Source: Candidatus Omnitrophota bacterium (lineage in GTDB: Bacteria > Omnitrophota > Gorgyraeia > Gygaellales > Profunditerraquicolaceae). Taken from it: DNA of 6,154 nt. The stretch covers positions 1-6,154 of the forward strand of contig CAIRWO010000122.1 of assembly GCA_903882345.1 (NCBI GenBank). Direction: 5' to 3'. A program made the position numbers and the translations under genes. Below the pieces are notes generated by a model. It had not been told where the DNA came from. It saw nothing but the letters and a program-made list of their open reading frames with translations, and made no database searches. Positions 1-5,702 of the stretch are shown here, in pieces (positions within the stretch are counted from its first letter, which is position 1; the number at the start of each line of letters is the position of its first letter).

Positions 1-471
1 GCTGTCAACGGTAACTAAAGCCGGGGCTACCTGCTGCAATACCTCCAGGTATTTAAGTAAATTTATGTAGCCGGCATCCGCCTCCATGCGCAGGAGAAAG
101 GTCCGGTCGCCATCCTTTAATATCTGCACAGGATATGCCTTAATATTAGTAATACGGATATTCATCCTCTGGGCGTAATTACTTGCCAGCTGTGTAATAT
201 CGATATGCTGCCTCGAACGTAAGCGCAACATATCTAACTGACGGGCCCTTTTTTGTAAAAGGCCGGCGACCTCGGCCTCAGAAGTAAGCCTGGACAACAA
301 ATTCTTTACCCATAACGACTGCCCTTCCCAATAGATGGCCTCTGTTTTAATTTTCCGGCTGGCATTAAGATTAAAAAAATAAAATAAAGACAAGCATAAA
401 ATTAGAATAACCGGAATAATAAAAACCGGGCTTTTAAACTTTTTTAAATAATCTAATATATTAAGTCGCAT
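1..471 (-). CDS. PilO/GspM-like inner-membrane alignment protein (3' end cut by window)
   Basis: Only the first 157 residues are present; the frame is open to the window edge. The protein starts with a short cytoplasmic segment, then one membrane helix at about residues 16-35 (rich in I, L, F), then a charged helical stretch at about 36-85 that could form a coiled coil, then the start of an alpha/beta domain from about residue 90. This layout is that of PilO and GspM, bitopic proteins with a ferredoxin-like periplasmic domain that pair with PilN or GspL. The segment around residues 134-150 (GYINLLKYLEVLQQ) fits the family's conserved helix. The start is well fixed: an in-frame TAA lies 6 bp upstream of the ATG and no other start fits between. 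The gene overlaps the end of the PilM-PilN fusion gene by 19 bp and has only a weak AAGG about 12 bp upstream, so coupled translation is likely. Family assignment rests on layout and position; sequence similarity in this family is always weak. Confidence 0.75.
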   Translation of the reverse strand, partial: MRLNILDYLKKFKSPVFIIPVILILCLSLFYFFNLNASRKIKTEAIYWEGQSLWVKNLLSRLTSEAEVAGLLQKRARQLDMLRLRSRQHIDITQLASNYAQRMNIRITNIKAYPVQILKDGDRTFLLRMEADAGYINLLKYLEVLQQVAPALVTVDS

Positions 472-2057
472 TTGATTTTAAAACCTTGGCCGTTCTGGTT
501 TTTCCCCCCGGGCTGCATTTTTATCGCGGAGAAAAAACCTGAGGCCTGAAGCCGTTGCACAAAACCATCTATATCTGCCGGCTGGGTAGATTCTCCCTGA
601 AGTATTAATTCGCCCCGCGGCTGATCCAAGTCAAGCTCCTCAAGACGAATATTATCCGTAACGGACTGGCTGATAAAATTCAACAAGGCAATTGCGGGGA
701 TCCGCTGTAACGGCACTTCAAGCAGCAGCTCTTTATGCGACCGGGCCTGCTCAAAAAAAGACAAAAGCAGTTTCTTCCCCTTAAAATAATCTCTCGCCTT
801 TTTTAAACGGTAGTTATATACCGGAAGCATACAGACAGAAATAAACATCAGCGATAAAATTAATATTCCGGCGGCTGAAATAAAAGATAACAAGTATTTC
901 TTACAGGAACGCCTGAACTTGCCAAACTTTAAACCGCCTGATACGAGCCTGATCCCGCCCCCAACAGACAAAGCCGCACCGACACAGCTTACGATCTGGT
1001 TAGAGTCCTTTGCCAATCTGTCCGGAGGGATGCGGCCGGCGTCTAGAATATCCGGTAAAGGAAGCCTTACTACCGGAAGACCCAACTCCTTTCCCAGGTA
1101 AGCGTCTAAATTCTTTATGTTCGCGCCTAAGCCGGTAAGATAAATGATCTGCGGCGCGGGCTGTCCGAGGCTGGAAGTGAAATAGGTTATGGAATACTTA
1201 ATCTCCCTGACCATGTTTTCCAGCACCGGCCGGATTAAAAAGATGATCTGGTTGGCCCGCAGGTTATCGCGGATAAAGCCTTCCTTATCCTCGGGGATAC
1301 CGATATTGTCCCTTATCTCTTCGGCCTCATTCAGCGTTAACTCCAGATTCCCTTTACCCGCACCGGAAGCAAATGTAGCTATCAATGACCGCGTGTAACT
1401 ATCCACCGAGATCGGCAGATATCGCGCAAAATGCAGTTTTTTGTCTAGATACAAGTTTAATGCCGAATCAAAGTATTCCAGGTCAAGGACTATCTCAGAG
1501 GTAAACTGTTTATTTCCGCTTATCCCTTTGAGAATATCGATATAATTAACGGCATTGGTGACAATGGCCGAAGCGCGCAGGCCGCAATGCTGCAAACAAG
1601 AAAGATATTCCTCTACCGCCTCTTTACGGATAAAAACAAAGATAATGCCCTGATGGCGCGCTCCGTCTTCGTCCGTAGACTCTTTTACCACCCGCCAATC
1701 AGAGTAGGCGTCTTCCAGATCAAAGGGCACCTCCTCTTTGAGCTCCCACTTGGCCGCTGAGAGAATTTCTTTTCTAGACAAGGCCGGCAATACGCAGTAC
1801 TTAATGGCGATTGCATCAGTATCGGAAATGCTTAAAATCGCCTCTTTCGCGGAAATTGATCTTTCCTCTAAGAAACCCCGCAGCAAGCCCGAGATCTGGT
1901 CTGCGGCGTCTCCTTTTTTAAGATCCAATTTTTCTAAAGAGTAACCGACGAGCTCTAGTCTGGAAGGAGAGCGTAAAAAATAACCGATCTTCAAGCTCGC
2001 CTTGTCTACCTCAACAGCCAGCATCTGCCTGCCGCGGTTAACTGCGAATTTAACCAT
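453..2057 (-). CDS. pilM: PilM-PilN fusion (GspL-like architecture), actin-like cytoplasmic domain plus periplasmic PilN-like domain
   Basis: A 534-residue protein in which two normally separate T4P proteins are joined. Residues 1-370 match PilM: the block at about 87-123 (LPALSRKEILSAAKWELKEE, then PFDLED) is the family's conserved segment, residues 190-216 form the central strand region, and 304-312 (IIYLTGLGA) is the C-terminal nucleotide-fold motif. A basic stretch at 380-387 and one membrane helix at about 388-412 follow, then a helical linker and a PilN-like ferredoxin-type domain at about 452-534. PilM normally is about 350 residues and binds the cytoplasmic tail of a separate PilN; here that link is covalent, as in GspL of T2SS. 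Phosphate-binding positions look altered: VEVDKAS where DIGSS is usual, and LDLE where a D-x-G motif is usual, so ATP binding is doubtful. The ATG start overlaps the 77-aa gene by 8 bp, with a weak AAGAAAG upstream. The symbol pilM applies to the N-terminal part only. Confidence 0.88.
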   Translation of the reverse strand: MVKFAVNRGRQMLAVEVDKASLKIGYFLRSPSRLELVGYSLEKLDLKKGDAADQISGLLRGFLEERSISAKEAILSISDTDAIAIKYCVLPALSRKEILSAAKWELKEEVPFDLEDAYSDWRVVKESTDEDGARHQGIIFVFIRKEAVEEYLSCLQHCGLRASAIVTNAVNYIDILKGISGNKQFTSEIVLDLEYFDSALNLYLDKKLHFARYLPISVDSYTRSLIATFASGAGKGNLELTLNEAEEIRDNIGIPEDKEGFIRDNLRANQIIFLIRPVLENMVREIKYSITYFTSSLGQPAPQIIYLTGLGANIKNLDAYLGKELGLPVVRLPLPDILDAGRIPPDRLAKDSNQIVSCVGAALSVGGGIRLVSGGLKFGKFRRSCKKYLLSFISAAGILILSLMFISVCMLPVYNYRLKKARDYFKGKKLLLSFFEQARSHKELLLEVPLQRIPAIALLNFISQSVTDNIRLEELDLDQPRGELILQGESTQPADIDGFVQRLQASGFFSAIKMQPGGKNQNGQGFKIKCDLIY

Positions 2058-2283
2058 GCTTTCTTATTACATAATAAACTACAAAGAAACAGAGCAGCGA
2101 AATCAGAATACACGATACCCCTATTCCCGTACGTAACTGCCATACCCGGTCGTCAAAAGAAATAGCTACCTTAGTAGCCGACTTATTAAAATCATCGTTC
2201 AGTTTCTTAAGGCCTTTCGGAAAAAACAAAAGAGATAGCCCCGTAAGCAAAGCAACCGTAGCGCAAACAATAAGTAGCAACAT
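2050..2283 (-). CDS. 77-aa membrane protein of unknown function in pilus operon
   Basis: I do not recognise a family. Two hydrophobic helices are visible, at about residues 1-22 and 52-72, joined by a hydrophilic loop of about 30 residues with several lysines (KGLKKLNDDFNKSATK) and an FDDRVWQLRTGIG segment; the protein ends in basic RKHG. This predicts a small inner-membrane hairpin. It is very probably a real gene: its ATG is preceded at 5 bp by an excellent AAAGGAGGT site, which overlaps the stop codon of the gene before it, and its end overlaps the pilM-pilN start by 8 bp. Its place between the minor prepilins and the alignment complex suggests an accessory part of the pilus machine or a helper of the following PilM-PilN fusion, but that is inference from position only. 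No signal peptide cleavage site or prepilin motif is seen. Confidence 0.75.
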   Translation of the reverse strand: MLLLIVCATVALLTGLSLLFFPKGLKKLNDDFNKSATKVAISFDDRVWQLRTGIGVSCILISLLCFFVVYYVIRKHG

Positions 2284-2287
2284 ACCA

Positions 2288-2297
2288 ACCTCCTTTA
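2288..2297 (-). promoter_or_regulatory. Strong Shine-Dalgarno site for the 77-aa membrane protein
   Basis: The minus-strand sequence TAAAGGAGGT places a full anti-16S match 5 bases before the ATG at 2283. The first three bases are also the TAA stop of the preceding prepilin gene, so termination and initiation sites are interlocked. The site supports both the reality and the start of the small gene. Confidence 0.85.
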
Positions 2298-2855
2298 TTG
2301 AAATTTATCTACCGTAATACTGGAACCCTGTGCAGACTGCCCCTGCCAATCTTGATAAGAGCCGCTGCCTGTTGAAGCGATCAGATTAACGGCTATCCTG
2401 CGCACATTTGCCGGCACAGCTGTAACAGCTTCATTGACATCGTAACAAGTGAATAATGCGCCGCTCCTGCCCATAATGTTTACATTGCCGCCGGCATAAT
2501 AAGGGATCTGCGCCTCTGCCGCTCCCGAGACAGAACGGTAAAGCTTATTAGCGGAGGCATCCAATCTGTAGCTTATGCTTTGATTATCCTGGTTAGTGAA
2601 AGTAATCTGGTTATTATTCGGGATAGCGTTAATTAACCGGATGAAACGCAGGCCCTTGGCCTGGTTGTCGCCTTCGATCATGATCTTCAGGGCGTCGCTG
2701 GCTGCCATATCCGTATTTAACTGATTCGGGATATATACGGAGTCCTTCACGAAATAGGCCATCAGCCAGGCGCCGGAAACAGAGAGTATCCCAATGATCG
2801 CTATTACCATAATTAACTCGATAAGGGTAAAGGCATTTTTTCCGCTACAAACCAT
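2295..2855 (-). CDS. GspH/GspJ-like minor prepilin (pseudopilin) with Ala at the cleavage site
   Basis: A 186-residue type IV prepilin-like protein. The N-terminus has an eight-residue leader ending KNA, then FTLIELIMVIAIIGILSVSG, the hydrophobic alpha-1 helix with Glu5 (residue 13) kept. Prepilin peptidase normally cuts after Gly; here the -1 residue is Ala8, which is unusual. The rest is a predicted beta-rich globular head. ITFTNQDNQSISYRL followed by NKLYRSVSG resembles the 'I-x-F ... I-x-Y-x-L ... L-x-R' strands common in GspH/GspJ-type minor pseudopilins, and VRRIAVNLIAS near residue 151 is a typical late strand. The ATG is forced, because an in-frame TAA lies 3 bases upstream. It overlaps the PilV-like gene by 11 bp and has no visible Shine-Dalgarno site, so it probably relies on coupling. 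It likely sits at the fibre tip with its neighbours. Whether it is H-like or J-like cannot be settled by eye. Confidence 0.85.
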   Translation of the reverse strand: MVCSGKNAFTLIELIMVIAIIGILSVSGAWLMAYFVKDSVYIPNQLNTDMAASDALKIMIEGDNQAKGLRFIRLINAIPNNNQITFTNQDNQSISYRLDASANKLYRSVSGAAEAQIPYYAGGNVNIMGRSGALFTCYDVNEAVTAVPANVRRIAVNLIASTGSGSYQDWQGQSAQGSSITVDKFQ

Positions 2856-3249
2856 GGCTTACGTTTTTGGCAATGTAAACAGTCAGGCTGATCAAAACCG
2901 CGCTGCTTCCTGGTTGTGTTACGTTGACGGTGACTTGTTTTAAGCTCTCTGCTGAACTATCGTTTCCCTGCACATAGGTTACGCTCCGGTCAACATTATA
3001 AGGATAACCTTGATAGTTGGGAAAACTGGCGCTGGTAATACCGGCATAGGCCAGGTTATTGACTCTCTCCATTTCAAACCTAGCCAGATTAAGGGCTGCG
3101 GTGTAAGCGCCGGATTTTACCATACCTTGCACCTGCGCAGTGAGCGAAAGAGACAAGGGAACAGCTATTAACCCCACCACCACTATAGTCATAACCAGTT
3201 CTATTAACGTAAATCCTTTTGTTCTTTGGCATTGAGAAAACGCTACCAT
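2845..3249 (-). CDS. PilV/GspI-like minor prepilin
   Basis: A 134-residue prepilin with a 12-residue leader ending in RTKG, cut before Phe13. The mature N-terminus FTLIELVMTIVVVGLIAVPL is a textbook pilin helix with Glu5 at residue 17. Residues 51-63 (AALNLARFEMERV) match the characteristic 'A-x-x-LA-x-x-x-ME' stretch of the PilV/GspI/MshD-type minor pilins. The short remaining head holds several beta strands (VTVNV, LISLTVYI). In T2SS the I subunit is a core of the tip complex with J and K, and this protein sits between a K/X-like and an H/J-like gene, which fits that role. Translation is well supported: the ATG is 5 bases after AAGGAGAT and shares one base with the stop of the upstream gene (TGATG). 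Confidence 0.88.
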   Translation of the reverse strand: MVAFSQCQRTKGFTLIELVMTIVVVGLIAVPLSLSLTAQVQGMVKSGAYTAALNLARFEMERVNNLAYAGITSASFPNYQGYPYNVDRSVTYVQGNDSSAESLKQVTVNVTQPGSSAVLISLTVYIAKNVSHGL

Positions 3250-4016
3250 CAGATCTCCTTATAACTAATAATTCTTCCGGTTAGGGCATTGTAATCTGCC
3301 TGGATCATCCTGGAAATAGCTGACCCTGCAGTCTGCCCCGTAGACTTAACCGTAAAATTATAATTATTGGAAGGAGGATAAATAACCGCCGTCTTGCTTG
3401 TGCCGTCACTCATGTTAAAGGTTACGTTAACAGTCGCTCCTGACATACTATTGCTAAAACGTAAATAGTTATTGATATAAATAGCGGTTGAGGTGTCAAG
3501 CGTGAAATCCGTAATGTCAAATGTGTTGCCTGACCTGCCGTTTCCGCTCCATACCGGTGTATTGTTAAGGTAGATTCCCCGCAACCTCCTGTTACCGACA
3601 ACACCGCTCCAGGAAACAGTCATACTCGCGATAGTGACCGTATTGGAATTGGTGGCATTTTGGATATTCCAACCTGCGACATTACGATTGTTTGACTGTA
3701 ATATCGAACCGAAGGTGTCCACCATCAAAAGGTTCGCGGCGGTTGCCGTTAAAACAAAAAGGTTGCCCCCGTCGATATTAGTCTGACCCAATGTAAAATA
3801 ACCATTGGCAGACAAATCATGGAAGCGAAAATAATAAATGGCATTGTGTATTCCTGCCTGCGCCAGATAAATAGTCTTCAGAAACGCTTGTTCCGGCGGC
3901 TGCTGGTTGAGCCTCTGGGTAATAAACGCGACTGTGCCCCATACCGCGATAGAGGCAAAAACCATGAGCATTACGGCAGCAGCTAAGGCAATGCCCTTCC
4001 GGTGCAAAAAGCGCAT
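3249..4016 (-). CDS. PilX/GspK-like prepilin with beta-rich C-terminal domain
   Basis: A 255-residue protein if begun at the ATG at 4016. The same frame stays open to 4193, but that part lies inside the pilin gene and reads as an out-of-frame shadow, so I reject it. The N-terminus HRKGIALAAAVMLMVF has a basic leader and Gly8, then a hydrophobic helix; Glu5 is missing, as in GspK. LAQAGIHNAIYYF (residues 51-63) matches the 'LAEAGxxxALW'-like stretch of PilX and GspK proteins. The rest is beta-rich and full of Asn, Ser and Thr, including VSWSG, NTPVWSGNGRSG, DITDFTL and LRFSNSMSGATVNVTF followed by MSDG, which looks like one compact beta-sandwich rather than the helical insert of GspK. It begins 4 bases after the pilin stop without a Shine-Dalgarno site, so reinitiation after the pilin is likely. 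Probable role: fibre-tip subunit. Confidence 0.8.
   Translation of the reverse strand: MRFLHRKGIALAAAVMLMVFASIAVWGTVAFITQRLNQQPPEQAFLKTIYLAQAGIHNAIYYFRFHDLSANGYFTLGQTNIDGGNLFVLTATAANLLMVDTFGSILQSNNRNVAGWNIQNATNSNTVTIASMTVSWSGVVGNRRLRGIYLNNTPVWSGNGRSGNTFDITDFTLDTSTAIYINNYLRFSNSMSGATVNVTFNMSDGTSKTAVIYPPSNNYNFTVKSTGQTAGSAISRMIQADYNALTGRIISYKEI
3253..3260 (-). promoter_or_regulatory. Strong Shine-Dalgarno site for the PilV-like prepilin
   Basis: AAGGAGAT on the minus strand lies with its GGAG 5 bases before the ATG at 3249. It is inside the last codons of the PilX/GspK-like gene, so the two genes share sequence and the start is independent of, or added to, coupling. Confidence 0.8.
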
Positions 4017-4020
4017 TATT

Positions 4021-4395
4021 TTATTGGAAGCTGCCGGCTGTGGCACCGCTTGGGGTATAAGTATAAGTGGTGCTGGTCGGCCCGGTATAAGTAGTTGCGC
4101 TGGCCTTGGTCCACTGAGAAGTGATCCCGCCTTGTTGCAACACCGTACTGAAACAGGCATTAGCCCCTGTGCAAGCACCAGTAGTAGCTGCATCCAGAGT
4201 GGCCGGATAAGCCTTATTTTGCGCGAAATAAGTCATGATCCCGGCGCGCACGCCTCCGACTACGCCTGCCTCTGCAGCCTGATTGGCTGAGACTGTAAGG
4301 TCAAAATACTTAGGCACAGCAACCGCTGCCAAGATCCCCAGAATAACGATTACCATAAGCAACTCAATGAGGGTAAAACCATTTTTCTGAAACAT
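4021..4395 (-). CDS. Type IV pilin-like major subunit (MshA/GspG-type prepilin)
   Basis: A 124-residue prepilin with a six-residue leader MFQKNG, cut before Phe7. The mature N-terminus FTLIELLMVIVILGILAAVA plus VPKYFD is an almost ideal pilin helix with Glu5 (residue 11) and the usual proline. The amphipathic half continues through NQAAEAGVVGGVRAGIMTYFAQNKAYPATLD, typical of short MshA/PilA-like bacterial pilins. Cys75 and Cys81 could form a small disulfide loop. The C-terminus is rich in Thr and Tyr (TTYTGPTSTTYTYT) and ends GSFQ; it lacks the calcium-site signature and the usual final segment of GspG. It is the most likely main fibre subunit: it comes first of the prepilin set, has a strong ribosome binding site, and follows the only sizeable gap in the operon. 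It could instead be a GspG analogue in a secretion pseudopilus; the sequence alone does not decide. Confidence 0.9.
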   Translation of the reverse strand: MFQKNGFTLIELLMVIVILGILAAVAVPKYFDLTVSANQAAEAGVVGGVRAGIMTYFAQNKAYPATLDAATTGACTGANACFSTVLQQGGITSQWTKASATTYTGPTSTTYTYTPSGATAGSFQ

Positions 4396-4400
4396 TTCTT

Positions 4401-4408
4401 CCTCCCTT
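4401..4408 (-). promoter_or_regulatory. Strong Shine-Dalgarno site for the pilin gene
   Basis: The minus strand reads AAGGGAGG, then AAGAA, then the ATG at 4395. The GGAGG core and 5-base spacing fit a strong start, in keeping with an abundant major subunit. Confidence 0.8.
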
Positions 4409-4444
4409 TTTTCATGCTGCTCTTAGTTATTTTCTCTGCCAAAA

Positions 4445-4475
4445 ATTATCCTGTTACTGGTAGTCGGCCGGTCAG
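4445..4475 (-). promoter_or_regulatory. Weak sigma70-type promoter candidate upstream of the pilin gene
   Basis: In the gap after gspF the minus strand has GATAAT (4450-4445), five of six matches to the -10 box, and CTGACC (4475-4470), four of six to the -35 box. The 19-base spacer is longer than the ideal 17. It could give extra transcription of the pilin and downstream genes, but one such match in 90 bases can occur by chance. Confidence 0.25.
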
Positions 4476-4486
4476 CACCTCCTTTC
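4476..4486 (-). promoter_or_regulatory. Orphan Shine-Dalgarno-like sequence after gspF
   Basis: GAAAGGAGGTG begins on the last base of the gspF stop codon. It is as good a match to the 16S 3' end as any real start in the window, yet no ATG follows at usable distance. The GTG and CTG within or next to it are too close to serve as starts. It may be a relic, a ribosome standby site, or a transcript-stabilising element; see findings. Confidence 0.5.
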
Positions 4487-5700
4487 TATTTTTTAAAAAG
4501 CGATATAAGATTCCACATCGGCAAAAATATGCCTAATGCCATTAAGAGCACGCCGCAACCTAGAATAAAAATCAGCATCGGCTCAATCAAAGAAACAAGG
4601 TTGTTAATGATATATTCTGTCTGTTCATCGTAATAATCCGCGACGTGCCCCAGCAACTCGCTGACCTTGCCGGTCTCTTCTCCCACGGAGACCATCTGGA
4701 CCACTACCGTAGGAAAGATGCCGCTTTCTTTGATCACCGGCAGCATCCCTTTACCCTGATTTACGCTTACCTTCATCTCATCTATTACGCGCGCCAGGAC
4801 CAGATTCCCGGCGCTTCCAGAGGCAAGCTCCAAAATTTGCAGTATCGGCACTCCGCTTGAGAGCAACGTAGAGAGGATCCTGGTAAAGCGCGAAAGAATT
4901 AATTTTGAAATCAACGGCCCAAAGACCGGGATCTTTAATTTTATGCTATCCCAAAGCCATCTGCCCTTTTCCGTGCGCAGGAGCCTAGAGAAGACAAAAG
5001 CCGCGCTTATTATTAAGATCAAGATCATCCACCAGTAATTTACGATCAGATAATGCGTCCCCAAAAGGATACGCGTAGGCAATGGCAGGCTGACATGGAA
5101 CTGGCTAAAGACCTTGGCAAAGCGCGGGACCACAAAAGTAGTCAAAATAATAAATCCTATGCCTAACGCCGTGATCACGATCAGCGGATAGCGTGTAGCG
5201 ACTTTTATGCGCAAACGGATCCGCTCTTCATGCTCGCCCAGAATAGTCAGCCTTTCCAGGATCTCATCTAACCGGCCGGAGGCTTCTCCGATTTTGATCA
5301 TGTTTATATACATCTGATTAAAGATCTGAGGGTGTTTTTCTAACGCCGAAGAGAGGCTGACGCCGGCCTCTATATCCGTGCTTATTTGACCGATGACCTT
5401 CTTAAAAAATTGGTCATGGGCCTGCTCTTTAAGCGCAGCCATAGCGGCCAAAATAGAAATGCCTGCTTTTTGCAGCGTGTATAATTGGCGGGTAAAAATA
5501 TTTAATTCGAAAAAACTTACTTTTTTCCGGCTAAAGACCTTATTCAGGTACTCTGCCTTTTGTTTCTTCGGCGCAATAGAGATAGGCACATAACCCATGC
5601 TCTTTATTTTTACCGCGACTAAGTCTATGGAGCTGGCGGAAAGCAGGCCGTGGATAGGTTTATTAAATTTATCTCTTGCCTTATACTGAAAAAGATCCAT
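4486..5700 (-). CDS. gspF: GspF/PilC inner-membrane platform protein
   Basis: A complete 404-residue member of the family (usual length about 400). An N-terminal segment MDLFQYKARDKFNKPIHG (the F-x-Y-x-A-x-D start is typical) precedes two copies of the GspF cytoplasmic helical domain. Copy one spans about residues 64-190, with FTRQLYTLQKAGI and the signature IGEASGRLDEIL at 137-148. Copy two spans about 267-395, with FTRILSTLLSSGVPI and VGEETGKVSELL at 339-350. Membrane helices are predicted at about 170-192, 218-240 and 373-395. The protein is the membrane platform on which the assembly ATPase acts to push pilin subunits into the fibre. The ATG lies 2 bases after the gspE stop with only a weak GGAAATAG upstream, so coupling to gspE is likely. 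The symbol is used at family level; PilC and MshG are the T4P equivalents. Confidence 0.93.
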   Translation of the reverse strand: MDLFQYKARDKFNKPIHGLLSASSIDLVAVKIKSMGYVPISIAPKKQKAEYLNKVFSRKKVSFFELNIFTRQLYTLQKAGISILAAMAALKEQAHDQFFKKVIGQISTDIEAGVSLSSALEKHPQIFNQMYINMIKIGEASGRLDEILERLTILGEHEERIRLRIKVATRYPLIVITALGIGFIILTTFVVPRFAKVFSQFHVSLPLPTRILLGTHYLIVNYWWMILILIISAAFVFSRLLRTEKGRWLWDSIKLKIPVFGPLISKLILSRFTRILSTLLSSGVPILQILELASGSAGNLVLARVIDEMKVSVNQGKGMLPVIKESGIFPTVVVQMVSVGEETGKVSELLGHVADYYDEQTEYIINNLVSLIEPMLIFILGCGVLLMALGIFLPMWNLISLFKK

Positions 5701-5702
5701 TT

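Noticed and set aside
2295..2855. Lipoprotein signal because of Cys3 in the leader
   Set aside because: There is no hydrophobic segment or lipobox before the Cys; the leader is a short polar prepilin type.
4017..4193. Open N-terminal extension of 59 codons on the PilX/GspK-like gene
   Set aside because: It lies wholly within the pilin gene in another frame and lacks pilin-like features. The ATG at 4016 begins directly with a basic leader and prepilin-type helix.
3907..4290. Plus-strand open frame of 127 codons
   Set aside because: It is antisense to the pilin and PilX-like genes, which have strong family features. Its product is low-complexity without recognisable domains, and no good ribosome binding site was seen.
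2815..4380. Similar DNA stretches (aactc-at-agggtaaa type) at the 5' ends of two prepilin genes, near 2816-2833 and 4363-4380
   Set aside because: They encode the conserved FTLIEL pilin N-terminus; shared protein sequence explains the likeness better than a DNA repeat.
4449..4485. Possible hairpin or terminator around cggccg in the gap after gspF
   Set aside because: Only a 6-base palindrome and short CTG/CAG pairing are found, with no stable stem followed by a T-run at the right place.
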